The translations under genes were made by a program, and so were the position numbers. The notes under the pieces were generated by a model that did no database searches, was not told where the DNA came from, and saw nothing but the letters and a program-made list of their open reading frames with translations. 64,000 nt of DNA from Ohessyouella blattaphilus. GTDB lineage: Bacteria > Bacillota > Clostridia > Lachnospirales > Lachnospiraceae. The stretch lies in assembly GCF_024721265.1 (NCBI RefSeq), contig NZ_JAMXOC010000015.1, positions 1-64,000 of the forward strand, written 5' to 3'. Every line of letters begins with the position of its first letter. The stretch's first letter is position 1. Positions 16,620 to 24,451 of the stretch are shown here, piece after piece.

Positions 16620-16648
16620 TTGAAATACTGAAAAAAGTATGTTACATT
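16620..16648 (+). promoter_or_regulatory. promoter of tRNA-Sec
   Basis: TTGAAA at 16620-16625 and TACATT at 16643-16648 are separated by 17 bases, giving a start near 16655, about 18 bases before the mature tRNA. Confidence 0.6.
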
Positions 16649-16672
16649 AAATAAACAAAATGTCTATTTTTT

Positions 16673-16770
16673 GGGGGTAGATGGGTGTCTGGTGTGCCTC
16701 CTAGTCTTCAAAACTAGTGTAGGGCGTTAAGAGCGTCCTGGGTGGGTTCGATTCCCACATGCCTCCGCCA
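16673..16770 (+). tRNA. selC: tRNA-Sec (anticodon TCA)
   Basis: The 98-base gene has the anticodon stem CTAGT/ACTAG at 16701-16717 around loop CTTCAAA, anticodon TCA at 16708-16710. The T stem is GTGGG/CCCAC around TTCGATT, there is a long variable arm, and an encoded CCA lies at 16768-16770. Eight nucleotides between the T stem and the discriminator give the long acceptor typical of tRNA-Sec. The acceptor is GGGGGTAG against ATGCCTCC, with two G-U pairs and an unpaired innermost position. It inserts selenocysteine at the UGA codons of selD and prdB here. Confidence 0.95.
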
Positions 16771-16847
16771 AAAAAAGATTTTTAACTTTAGAGTGTAGTT
16801 AATTAAACGACAAAGTTTTTATAGAATATTTATATAAGTATTACAAT

Positions 16848-16875
16848 TTGGGTAATGTTTTTGAGGTATTATAAT
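16848..16875 (+). promoter_or_regulatory. candidate promoter of prdC
   Basis: TATAAT at 16870-16875 with TTGGGT at 16848-16853 (16-base spacer) lies just before prdC. The -35 is imperfect. Confidence 0.45.
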
Positions 16876-16902
16876 TACATAAAGAAAAGGAGAATGCGTG
16901 TC

Positions 16903-18228
16903 ATGGGAAATGTGCAACTGTTGTTAAGGCAACATGTAGGAGCGCCTTGTGCAGCCATTGTGAAAGTAGGCGACAAGGTGGAAAAGGGGACTCTGATTGC
17001 TACACCGACCGGGCTGGGGGCTAATATCCATTCTAGTGTCTACGGCGAAGTGGTCGAGGTTTTGGAGGACCGGATCATTATTAAACCGGACGAAGAACAA
17101 CCGGATGCTTTTGTGAAAATCAAAGAGGGAACACCTCTAGAGATGATCAAAGAAGCAGGACTTGTAGGTATGGGCGGTGCTGGATTCCCAACAGGAGTAA
17201 AGCTTGATACCAAGATTCCAGGAGGAGCGTTCCTAGTAAACGCGGCAGAGTGTGAGACGGGTCTTGTGCATAATGTGCGCCAGATTGAAGAAGACTTTGC
17301 GAGAACCCTTCGCGGCCTGAAGTATGCTATGGAAATTACCGAAGCGGCGAAAGGTATTTTTGCCATTAAGGCGAAGAACGAAAAGGCAGTGGCAGTTATT
17401 CGCGAAGCCATTAAAGACGAGCCGAATATTTTCATTCACCTGTTAGCGGATATTTACCCATCAGGAGAAGAGCGGGCGGTCATTAGAGAATGTCTTGGAG
17501 TTACCCTAGGCGTGGATAAGTTGCCTTCGGCAGCCAATGCTGCTGTCGCTAACGTAGAGACGCTTTTGCGTATTACTGAGGCGATTGAAGACAGAAAGCC
17601 TTGTTTTAGTAAGAATTTGACGGTTATCGGCCATTTAAACGATGGCAACAAACCACACGTATATTTCGATGTTCCGGTAGGTACATCTGTTGGCGAATTG
17701 ATTGAGAAGTCAAGCGGTATCGAAGAGCCTTACGGCGAGATTATCCTAGGTGGACCTTTTACTGGTAAACCAACGACGGTTGATACTCCGATTACTAAGA
17801 CCACAGGCGGTATTGTGGTAACCATGGAGTTTATGGATTTACATCAGGCGCCAACGGGAATCTTAATCTGTGCTTGTAGTGGCAATGAGGAGCGGATGCG
17901 CGATGTTGTTAGTAAGTATAATGGTAAAGTGTGCTCCGTTACTATGTGTAAGCAAGCGGTAGAGATGAAGAGCGGTGCTCTTAAATGTGAAGACCCAGGG
18001 AATTGCCCAGGGCAAGCGGAAAAGGTTCTGAAGATGAAGAAAGACGGTGCCGAATACATTGTGATTGGTAACTGTTCTGACTGTTCTAATACGGTTATGG
18101 GCTCAGCACCTAAAATGGGACTGAAAGTCATTCATCAAACAGACCACGTTATGCGGACGATTGGTCACGCGATTTACCGGAAATTACGTATTTCCAAACA
18201 GGTACCACAACTGCCAAACGGCAAATAA
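16903..18228 (+). CDS. prdC: proline reductase-associated electron transfer protein PrdC (RnfC-like)
   Basis: The 441-residue protein resembles RnfC/NuoF-type proteins: GMGGAGFPTGVKL at about residue 85, VNAAECETGLVHN, YPSGEERAVI and ILGGPFTGKPT. A C-terminal cysteine-rich part follows (LICACSGNEERM, CEDPGNCPGQ, IGNCSDCSNT). PrdC passes electrons from NADH or a ferredoxin-linked pool to D-proline reductase at the membrane or in the cytoplasm. The ATG at 16903 has AAAAGGAG ten bases upstream, better than the ATG at 16894. No in-frame TGA is present, so this copy uses cysteine only. Confidence 0.92.
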   Translation: MGNVQLLLRQHVGAPCAAIVKVGDKVEKGTLIATPTGLGANIHSSVYGEVVEVLEDRIIIKPDEEQPDAFVKIKEGTPLEMIKEAGLVGMGGAGFPTGVKLDTKIPGGAFLVNAAECETGLVHNVRQIEEDFARTLRGLKYAMEITEAAKGIFAIKAKNEKAVAVIREAIKDEPNIFIHLLADIYPSGEERAVIRECLGVTLGVDKLPSAANAAVANVETLLRITEAIEDRKPCFSKNLTVIGHLNDGNKPHVYFDVPVGTSVGELIEKSSGIEEPYGEIILGGPFTGKPTTVDTPITKTTGGIVVTMEFMDLHQAPTGILICACSGNEERMRDVVSKYNGKVCSVTMCKQAVEMKSGALKCEDPGNCPGQAEKVLKMKKDGAEYIVIGNCSDCSNTVMGSAPKMGLKVIHQTDHVMRTIGHAIYRKLRISKQVPQLPNGK

Positions 18229-18389
18229 TATTTGGTATTACTGTTTTAAGCGATAATAGAAAGTGATTGTCCCCGAAACTTTCACTTCCTGCGCAGGAGC
18301 TAACAAAGAGAGGTCTGCATCTTCGCTTAGAACTGTATATATACTAGCTATGAAGTATAGTAGTGACAAAGTACAAGGAGGGAAACAAT
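18229..18389 (+). promoter_or_regulatory. prdC-prdA intergenic region with a perfect 12-base palindrome
   Basis: The 161-base gap holds TCCTGCGCAGGA (18287-18298, perfectly self-complementary) and the nearby inverted repeat GAAAGT/ACTTTC (18259-18283). A TATACT -10-like box lies at 18340-18345 without a good -35. AAGGAGG precedes prdA. These are plausible binding sites for a proline-responsive regulator; no sigma-54 promoter was found. Confidence 0.4.
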
Positions 18390-20246
18390 ATGTCAATCAC
18401 AGCTGAAACAGCAAAAGCTCACGCAAATGATCCAGCGGTACTTTGCTGTAGAAGAGAAGCGGGAACGGTTATCTCAGTGTCTGATCTTGAAGATCCGGCG
18501 ATCTTTGATGATCTAGTGGATTCTGGACTTTTGAATCTGGATGGCGCACTTACTATTGAACAAGTAGTTGGCGCGACACTTAAAGAGACAAGAGATTCAC
18601 TCCAACCGTTGACAGCAGATGTTCTTGATGGAGTAAAAGCAAGCTCAGCTCCAGCAGCACCTGCAGAAGAAGCACCAGAAGAAGAGGTGGCAGCACCGGT
18701 ATTACCAGCAGGCGCGCCAGTTGCAGCAGCAGGTGGCGTACTGAAAATTCACATTGGTGAAGGTAAGGATATCGATCTTGAGATTCCAGTGGGAGCAATA
18801 GGTGCAGCTGGCGCAGTAGCACCAGGAGTAGCTGGGGCAGTGGCACCGGTAGCGGCAGCAGCTGAAGCTGCAGTAGCAGGTGAAGAAGTGGTAGTTAGAA
18901 CCTTAACTAGAAAACACTTTAACATCACCGAAGTTAAGAGAGGACCAGAGACGAAGATCGAAGGAACAACTCTTTACATTCGCGAAGGTATTGAGAAAGA
19001 AGCTGTTGATAGCCAAAACTTGGTTGTTGACTTGAAAGTGGATATTATTACTCCAGATAAGTATCATACCTATTCAGAAACGGTAATGGACGTACAACCA
19101 ATCGCTACCAAAGAAGGCGATTCAGAGGTTGGTAGCGGCGTGACTCGCGTGCTTGACGGCGTTATTATGATGGTAACAGGTACCGATGCTAATGGTGTTC
19201 AAATTGGTGAATTCGGTTCTTCAGAAGGATACTTAGACGAGAATATCATGTGGGGACGTCCAGGTTGTCCAGAGAAGGGTGAAATCTTTATTAAAACCCA
19301 AGTGACGATTAAAGAAGGCACGAACATGGAGAGACCAGGACCTTTAGCAGCTCATGCAGCAACGGACCACATTACGCAGGAAATCCGTGAAGTGATGAAG
19401 AAGTTAGACGAGTCTCTCGTGGTAGATAGCGAAGAGTTTAAGCAAGTTAGAAGACCGGGCATGAAGAAAGTGGTTATCGTTAAGGAAATCATGGGCCAAG
19501 GTGCTATGCATGATAACTTACTTCTACCAGTTGAGCCAGTAGGTATCTTAGGTGGAAAGCCAAACGTTGACTTAGGAAACGTACCGGTATGTGTATCTCC
19601 GCTTGAGTTATTAGATGGTTGTGTTCATGCACTTACCTGTATTGGACCAGCATCTAAAGAGATGTCTAGACACTACTGGAGAGAGCCATTAGTATTAGAA
19701 GCTCTTCACGATCCAGAAGTGGATTTGGCTGGTGTTATCTTAGTTGGTAGCCCACAAATTAACTCCGAAAAATTCTACGTTTCTAAACGTGTTGGTATGA
19801 CTGTTGAGATGTTAGGAGCTGATGGTGCCTTCGTAACTACTGAAGGATTTGGTAACAACCACATCGACTTCGCAGCTCACCATGAAGAAATCGGTAAACG
19901 CGGTATTCCAGTTGTTGGTTTATCTTTCTGTGCAGTTCAAGGTGCTCTTGTTGTAGGTAACGAGTACATGACAGCTATGGTAGATAACAATAAATCAGAA
20001 GCTGGTATCGAGAATGAAGTTCTTGGCTGTAACACCCTTTGCCACGAAGATGGTATTCGGGCGTTAGCGATGCTTAAGGATGCAATGCTTGGGGAAGATA
20101 TCAAGAAAGCTGAAAAAGCATGGAATCCAAACGTTAAATCAACCAACCTTGAGTTGATCTCTAATGTAACTGGAAAGCCAATCGAATTAGTAGAAAATGA
20201 GCAATCATTACCGATGAGCCAAAAACGTAAAGAAAAATATAGCTAG
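18390..20246 (+). CDS. prdA: D-proline reductase proprotein PrdA
   Basis: The 618-residue proprotein is processed in known homologues at an internal cysteine, which becomes the N-terminal pyruvoyl group of the smaller subunit. Here the matching site is ALT-CIGPASKE, with Cys417 encoded at 19638-19640. PrdA with PrdB reductively cleaves D-proline to 5-aminovalerate in the cytoplasm. An Ala/Pro/Glu-rich linker (about residues 83-113) separates a small N-terminal domain from the conserved core. The ATG at 18390 follows AAGGAGG; an in-frame GTG at 18363 lacks one. Confidence 0.96.
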   Translation: MSITAETAKAHANDPAVLCCRREAGTVISVSDLEDPAIFDDLVDSGLLNLDGALTIEQVVGATLKETRDSLQPLTADVLDGVKASSAPAAPAEEAPEEEVAAPVLPAGAPVAAAGGVLKIHIGEGKDIDLEIPVGAIGAAGAVAPGVAGAVAPVAAAAEAAVAGEEVVVRTLTRKHFNITEVKRGPETKIEGTTLYIREGIEKEAVDSQNLVVDLKVDIITPDKYHTYSETVMDVQPIATKEGDSEVGSGVTRVLDGVIMMVTGTDANGVQIGEFGSSEGYLDENIMWGRPGCPEKGEIFIKTQVTIKEGTNMERPGPLAAHAATDHITQEIREVMKKLDESLVVDSEEFKQVRRPGMKKVVIVKEIMGQGAMHDNLLLPVEPVGILGGKPNVDLGNVPVCVSPLELLDGCVHALTCIGPASKEMSRHYWREPLVLEALHDPEVDLAGVILVGSPQINSEKFYVSKRVGMTVEMLGADGAFVTTEGFGNNHIDFAAHHEEIGKRGIPVVGLSFCAVQGALVVGNEYMTAMVDNNKSEAGIENEVLGCNTLCHEDGIRALAMLKDAMLGEDIKKAEKAWNPNVKSTNLELISNVTGKPIELVENEQSLPMSQKRKEKYS

Positions 20247-20254
20247 GAGACATT

Positions 20255-20518
20255 ATGAATTACGGTGACAAAATCATTAAGATGGAAGGCGTGATCGTCG
20301 AAGTGCAAGACGGGGCTGTAGCCGTTGACCTTAAAGGAAGACTGGGATATTTGAAGGTGCCGATGCGGATGATGATTACGGATTATCCCCTTAAGGTAGG
20401 GCAAGAAGTGGAATGGAATATGAGTTTCATCGAACAGAAGGGCCCGGAAGTCAACGAGAAATATGTCAGCAACCTAGACATACAAAAGAAACGTATGGAT
20501 AAGAACAAGGAGGTATAA
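20255..20518 (+). CDS. small CBO2463/CBO2479-type protein of the proline reductase operon
   Basis: The 87-residue protein has a compact beta-rich N-terminal region (MEGVIVEVQDGAVAVDLKG) reminiscent of a small OB- or SH3-like barrel and a lysine-rich tail. It lies between prdA and prdB with gaps of 8 and 2 bases, in the place where Clostridia carry the CBO2463/CBO2479 family. Its function is unknown; a role in assembly or maturation of the reductase is only inference. Confidence 0.75.
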   Translation: MNYGDKIIKMEGVIVEVQDGAVAVDLKGRLGYLKVPMRMMITDYPLKVGQEVEWNMSFIEQKGPEVNEKYVSNLDIQKKRMDKNKEV

Positions 20519-20520
20519 AA

Positions 20521-21246
20521 ATGAGTTTAACAGTAGTTAAAGGAATGCAATCTGAAATATTCGTTCCTATTACTCCACCGATGGTGTGGACTCCTGTTAC
20601 AAAAGCGCTTAAAGATATGTCGATTGCTCTAGCAACGGCAGCAGGCGTTCATAAAAAAGAGCAGGAAAGATTTAATCTTGCTGGGGACTTTACCTGGAGA
20701 AAAATTGAAAACACCACACCTTCAAGCGATTTGATGGTATCTCATGGTGGTTACGATAATGCGGATGTTAATAAGGACATCAACTGTATGTTCCCGATTG
20801 ACAGAATCCACGAATTAGCAGCAAGTGGTTTTATCAGAGCTTGTGCGCCTGTACACGCAGGTTTCATGGGTGGTGGTGGAAACCAAGAGAAGTTCAAGCA
20901 TGAAACAGGACCGGCTATTGCGGAAATGTTTAAAGAAGAAGATGTTGATGCTGTTCTTCTTACAGCTGGCTGAGGCACCTGCCACCGCTCTGCAGTATTG
21001 GTGCAGAGAGCGATTGAAGAAGCTGGAATTCCAACTATTATTATTGCAGCTCTTCCGCCGGTTGTACGGCAAACAGGTACTCCAAGAGCTTCTGCTCCCC
21101 TCGTTCCGATGGGTGCAAACGCTGGAGAACCAAACAACCCAGAACAACAAACTGAAATTGTAAAAGCAACATTAGAATTACTCGAGACGATTGATCAACC
21201 GGGTAAAATTGTGCCATTGCCTTTCGAATATCACGCAAAGGTTTAG
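20521..21246 (+). CDS. prdB: D-proline reductase selenoprotein PrdB (Sec at in-frame TGA)
   Basis: The frame runs MSLTVVKGMQSEIFVPITPP to DAVLLTAG, then TGA at 20971-20973, then GTCHRSAVLVQRAIEEAG to the stop at 21244-21246, giving 241 residues with Sec151. The Sec-Gly-Thr-Cys motif is the catalytic centre of PrdB, which attacks the alpha C-N bond of pyruvoyl-bound D-proline. A strong hairpin follows the TGA. Reading TGA as stop would lose the catalytic and C-terminal third. The start is two bases after the preceding gene, with AAGGAGG. Confidence 0.97.
20971..21012 (+). promoter_or_regulatory. bacterial SECIS element of prdB
   Basis: After the TGA (20971-20973), CTCTGCA (20988-20994) pairs perfectly with TGCAGAG (21002-21008) around loop GTATTGG; CG/CG pairs extend it across a small bulge. 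The loop begins 21 bases after the TGA, in the usual range for a SelB-binding hairpin. Confidence 0.75.
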
Positions 21247-21264
21247 TATTTACACTTTCGTATA

Positions 21265-21291
21265 AGAGGCAGATGAATTCCATCTGCCTCT
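21265..21291 (+). terminator. hairpin after prdB, possible attenuating terminator
   Basis: AGAGGCAGATG-AATTC-CATCTGCCTCT is a perfect 11-base-pair stem followed by TTCTTGTG, a weak T tract. It may reduce read-through from prdB into prdD so that the catalytic genes are made in excess. Confidence 0.6.
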
Positions 21292-21422
21292 TTCTTGTGT
21301 AATAGGAGAGTTCTTCGAACTATCCTATTACACAAGAAAAACATATGGATGCGCACTTCGGCGCAATGAATCCTGTGCGAATGCACCCGCCGAAGGCGCA
21401 AGAATTTGCCAAGGCAAATTCT
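21291..21422. repeat. three successive palindromes between prdB and prdD
   Basis: The first palindrome pairs 21291-21307 perfectly with 21323-21339 (TTTCTTGTG.../...CACAAGAAA), with an inner AGTTC/GAACT stem. In the second, CTTCGGCG near 21356 pairs with CGCCGAAG at 21388-21395. The third is AGAATTTGCC-AA-GGCAAATTCT at 21401-21422. All lie upstream of the prdD ribosome binding site. They could be mRNA stability hairpins or a small palindromic mobile element. Confidence 0.65.
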
Positions 21423-21452
21423 ATTTTAATTAGGTATAAGGAGGCGAGAATT

Positions 21453-22220
21453 TTGGACGGTAAGGAGACAATCCTGAGACGTTTGGTCATTAAAGCGTTT
21501 CATATTGATGAGGTAAGCGTTGGTGAAGAAAACAGTGCAGGTACGACGGGAGTGATGACCGTTAATAAGGATGTTTTAGCATCTTTATCTAAGGATTACC
21601 CAGAGATAGAAAGCATTGATTTACAGGTGATTGCCCCTGGTGATCACGACCGCTACACGAATACGATTATGGATATTATCCCGATTTCCACGAAAGTGTT
21701 GGGAAATATTGGTGAGGGGATTACTCATACATTAACAGGTGTTTACGTAATGCTGACGGGTGTGGACACGGTCGGTAAGCAGACCCACGAGTTTGGCTCT
21801 TCGGAAGGAAATCTAAAAGAGCAGTTGTATCTCAACCGGGCAGGAACGCCGGGCGATGATGATTATATAATCTCTTTTGACGTAACTTTGAAAGCAGGGA
21901 TGGGACAGGAACGCCATGGCGTTGATGCGGCCCATAACGCTTGCGATCGTTTTGTACAAATCTTTCGCAATCAGCTGAAAAAGTTTAAAGGAGATTTGGC
22001 GACGGAACGTCACGAATTTTACGATAAGATTAAGCACGGAAAGAAGCGGGTGGCGATAATTAAGCAGGTAGCTGGCCAAGGCGCTATGTACGATATGCAG
22101 CTTTTTGCCAAAGAACCTTCTGGTATGGAAGGTGGGCGCTCGATTATCGACTTAGGAAACATGCCAGTTATAGTAACTCCGAATGAATACCGAGACGGTA
22201 TTATTCGTTCGAAGCAATAG
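21453..22220 (+). CDS. prdD: proline reductase-associated protein PrdD (PrdA alpha-part paralogue)
   Basis: The 255-residue protein is paralogous to the region of PrdA that precedes its processing site: IDLQVIAPGDHDRYTNTIMDI, GEGITHTLTGVYVMLTGVD, EFGSSEGNLKEQL and IDLGNMPVIVTP all have PrdA counterparts. It stops exactly where PrdA is cleaved. I chose TTG at 21453 because AAGGAGG lies eight bases upstream; the longer in-frame ATG at 21345 would run through hairpins. It is conserved in prd operons but not essential to the purified enzyme's known composition, so its role is unclear. Confidence 0.88.
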   Translation: MDGKETILRRLVIKAFHIDEVSVGEENSAGTTGVMTVNKDVLASLSKDYPEIESIDLQVIAPGDHDRYTNTIMDIIPISTKVLGNIGEGITHTLTGVYVMLTGVDTVGKQTHEFGSSEGNLKEQLYLNRAGTPGDDDYIISFDVTLKAGMGQERHGVDAAHNACDRFVQIFRNQLKKFKGDLATERHEFYDKIKHGKKRVAIIKQVAGQGAMYDMQLFAKEPSGMEGGRSIIDLGNMPVIVTPNEYRDGIIRSKQ

Positions 22221-22233
22221 GAGGTAAAAAGAG

Positions 22234-22701
22234 ATGGGAATAGGTCCTTCGACTAAAGAAACATCGCTTCACCACTTCCGGGACCCTTTGCTTGATGTGG
22301 TGGCAAATGATGACGATTTGGATTTAATGGGAATTATTATTGTGGGAACTCCTGACGGCAATGAAGAGAAAATGCTGGTGGGAACACGCACGGCGATTTG
22401 GTGTGAGTGCATGCGGACGGACGGCGTGATTATTTCTTCGGATGGTTGGGGAAACTCCGACGTGGACTTTACCAATACGGTAGAGCAACTCGGCATTCGC
22501 GGCATTCCGGTGACGGGGCTTAATTTTAGCGGTACCGTCGGCCAGTTCGTAGTAACGAATAAATACTTGGATGCGATTGTGGACATTAATAAAAGCGCGG
22601 AAGGCGTAGAAACCAACGTTGTTGGCGAAAATAACGTGGTGGAGTTGGATTGCCGCAAAGCGATGGCGATGCTTAAGCTTAAGATGCGGGAACAAAAGTA
22701 G
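22234..22701 (+). CDS. prdE: proline reductase-associated protein PrdE (PrdA beta-part paralogue)
   Basis: The 155-residue protein aligns with the C-terminal, pyruvoyl-bearing fragment of PrdA. It opens [18 protein letters not shown] where PrdA has CIGPASKEMSRHYWREP, so the pyruvoyl-forming cysteine is replaced by the start region and no such cofactor can form. Later [20 protein letters not shown] matches LSFCAVQGALVVGNEYMTAM. It begins 13 bases after prdD with AGGAGG and is followed by a terminator. Confidence 0.88.
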   Translation: MGIGPSTKETSLHHFRDPLLDVVANDDDLDLMGIIIVGTPDGNEEKMLVGTRTAIWCECMRTDGVIISSDGWGNSDVDFTNTVEQLGIRGIPVTGLNFSGTVGQFVVTNKYLDAIVDINKSAEGVETNVVGENNVVELDCRKAMAMLKLKMREQK

Positions 22702-22727
22702 CGCAGACAAGTATCGCTTGTTTTTAG

Positions 22728-22766
22728 AAAAGAAAAAGCACGACCGCAGTCGTGCTCTTTCTTTTT
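22728..22766 (+). terminator. terminator of the prd operon
   Basis: AAAGCACGAC-CGCA-GTCGTGCTCTTT, with flanking A and T runs extending to 22766, forms a strong stem-loop 26 bases after the prdE stop. Confidence 0.92.
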
Positions 22767-23193
22767 GGTATGTCATTGAGAGGTTTTCTGTTGCATTGCA
22801 GTTTTGTACATATACAAAGCTGGGGAATGCTCCTACAAAGAGGATGTATATATTAATTGGAGTCAACTGATGCAAGACGCTCTTGGGGGAAGCTGTCGGC
22901 AACAGTATCACTGCAATAACAACCGTTAGGTTAAAGTGCTTAAAAAAGTAATGTTTTAAGCGCCTTAAATATACCATTTATGTGCAATACTGTCAATTGA
23001 TAATTTATAATCAGGATAAAAAAGAGAATATATAGTACAAAAAATGACATTTATAATAAAAATAAGTGTAAAAAACTGTAATACAACAAAACTTTAACGT
23101 GGTAACGTAAGAAAACAGCTAGAATAACACACTTTCCTTACCGAAATTTTTACGGTGAGGCGTAAATTTGATAAAATGTTTTTTGAAGCACAG
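22767..23193. other. gene-free region downstream of prdE
   Basis: No credible gene is seen in about 430 bases. The first half is structured: CAGTTTTGTA-CATA-TACAAAGCTG near 22798-22821 is a ten-pair hairpin (one G-T pair), TTGCAT upstream can pair with ATGCAA near 22870, and GCTTAAAA/TTTTAAGC brackets about 22937-22960. The second half is very AT-rich. I recognise no known riboswitch or RNA family. Confidence 0.4.
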
Positions 23194-23223
23194 AAAAGGG
23201 AGCCCAAGCAGGCTCCCTTTTTT
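23194..23223. terminator. bidirectional terminator downstream of the TSUP gene
   Basis: AAAAGGGAGCC-CAAGCA-GGCTCCCTTTTTT is a perfect seven-pair GC-rich stem with A and T runs on its two sides, 15 bases beyond the stop of the minus-strand TSUP gene. Confidence 0.9.
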
Positions 23224-23237
23224 ATGTGATTTTAAGG

Positions 23238-24122
23238 TTATGAAGTCACGGTTTTTCTTGAATCGTTGATCATCATGAAACCTACGAGGAACATTACACA
23301 TACCAAAATCCAGAACAATACGTTGAGTGGAAGGTTGGTAATAATTGTATAGGCAAGGAATACGCCGACACAACCAGCAGTAGCGTTCATTAATGCAGCA
23401 AAGCGGTCGTATTTACCGGCTTTGATAAATGCAAAACTTCCAGCGATCATTAGATAAGCACAAGAGCCCATCATAACTGGGAAAGCTGCGGTGATGTTCA
23501 TGCCCATGATTGAACAAAGAGCGATACAAGGTGTGTAAAGACCAACACCGATCATCATAAGTGCACCAAGTACAAACTGAACAACACAAGCGATAACAAG
23601 TTTTACACCACTTAGACCAAGAGCAGTACCAGCTACACCGAAAGGTCCAACGCCTAATTGTCTCATAACCATGAGTACACCGAGAATAATAAGACAAACA
23701 CCCATTCCTAAGCGAATCTTCTTAACATCCCAACCAACTAGGATACGTACACCGATAACAGCGCCAAGCATAGCGGCGATAATCATTGATGCAAGTGTAA
23801 GACCGTCCATGTCTACTGAACCAATGAAAAGCCAAGCTTCAAAACAAACAGGAAATGCATCGCCGACATTGAGAACACCTGGGATATATTCATCCTCACA
23901 GGTTTTTGTAAGTTTCATAGCGGCGGTGGTTGGTCCAAAAGAACCAATACCAAGTGTGTCTAACAGGTTCGCGACTAAGCCGATTATGCCTAAGATAATT
24001 CCCCTCTTTACGCTCAATCCCTTGAAATCTTCTTTGTGCTTGAAGCAGTCAACGATAAAGTAGAGTCCCATAGCAATGATGCCGACTAACATAATAAGAC
24101 GTAAAATTAAAGCTACATTCAT
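23238..24122 (-). CDS. TSUP-family (TauE/SafE) membrane transporter
   Basis: The 294-residue protein is hydrophobic, with eight or more membrane segments and the repeated glycine-rich pattern of TauE/SafE proteins (GLVANLLDTLGIGSFGPTTA near the N-terminus, GALMMIGVGLYTPC in the second half). The family exports or imports sulfite, sulfoacetate and other small anions. The substrate here is unknown; its place after the proline reductase operon is not informative. It has its own upstream region with a palindromic element. Confidence 0.88.
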   Translation of the reverse strand: MNVALILRLIMLVGIIAMGLYFIVDCFKHKEDFKGLSVKRGIILGIIGLVANLLDTLGIGSFGPTTAAMKLTKTCEDEYIPGVLNVGDAFPVCFEAWLFIGSVDMDGLTLASMIIAAMLGAVIGVRILVGWDVKKIRLGMGVCLIILGVLMVMRQLGVGPFGVAGTALGLSGVKLVIACVVQFVLGALMMIGVGLYTPCIALCSIMGMNITAAFPVMMGSCAYLMIAGSFAFIKAGKYDRFAALMNATAGCVGVFLAYTIITNLPLNVLFWILVCVMFLVGFMMINDSRKTVTS

Positions 24123-24240
24123 TCTTCATCCCTCCAGATTAATTAGTTTCTTGAAACTTTAAGATGCGGTAACGAACTGCAGAGTCTTTATTATACCCCG
24201 AATATAATAAGTTTTTTATAAATAGAGTTCGATACTAAAA

Positions 24241-24351
24241 TATGCATCTTGAAAATTCGTTAATTACCATCATTATATTGCTCGTGGCAGAAATGAAATA
24301 GTGCCTCCCGACAATGGTCTTACTGAATTTTCAAGATGCACATTTTTTTTT
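24241..24351 (+). ncRNA. candidate hairpin RNA ending in a T tract
   Basis: GCATCTTGAAAATTC (24244-24258) pairs perfectly with GAATTTTCAAGATGC (24325-24339), then T9 follows at 24343-24351. Inside are nested helices: ACCA/TGGT, TTG/CAA, TCG/CGA and GGCA/TGCC around the loop GAAATGAAATAG. This has the form of a terminated small RNA of about 110 nt on the plus strand, antisense to the space between two minus-strand genes. A GATACT box lies at 24231 without a -35. It might instead be a small inverted-repeat element. The rest of 24123-24451 shows only AT-rich DNA and a probable TATAAT (minus strand, about 24195) for the TSUP gene. Confidence 0.45.
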
Positions 24352-24451
24352 AGAGAGCATCCTAAATTCTTTGTATTTATCATACTAAAAATAATGTTAA
24401 AAGTCAATCAATACGTGCGAAATGCTTAAATTAATCTTAAGAATATAGCCT

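Noticed and set aside
16903-18228. Selenocysteine in PrdC
   Set aside because: The frame has no in-frame TGA, so all candidate positions here are cysteine or other residues.
18311-18326. Possible sigma-54 (-24/-12) promoter upstream of prdA
   Set aside because: The GG and GC pairs are 11 bases apart instead of 10, and the rest of the consensus is absent.
18580-18846. Minus-strand leucine/proline-rich ORF
   Set aside because: It is the antisense shadow of the Ala/Pro-rich linker in prdA and has no start signal.
21345-21452. N-terminal extension of PrdD from an upstream ATG
   Set aside because: The extra codons run through hairpins, match no PrdA sequence, and the good ribosome binding site is at 21438-21444 before TTG 21453.
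22767-23193. Riboswitch downstream of prdE
   Set aside because: No known aptamer core could be recognised, and no gene follows on the same strand.
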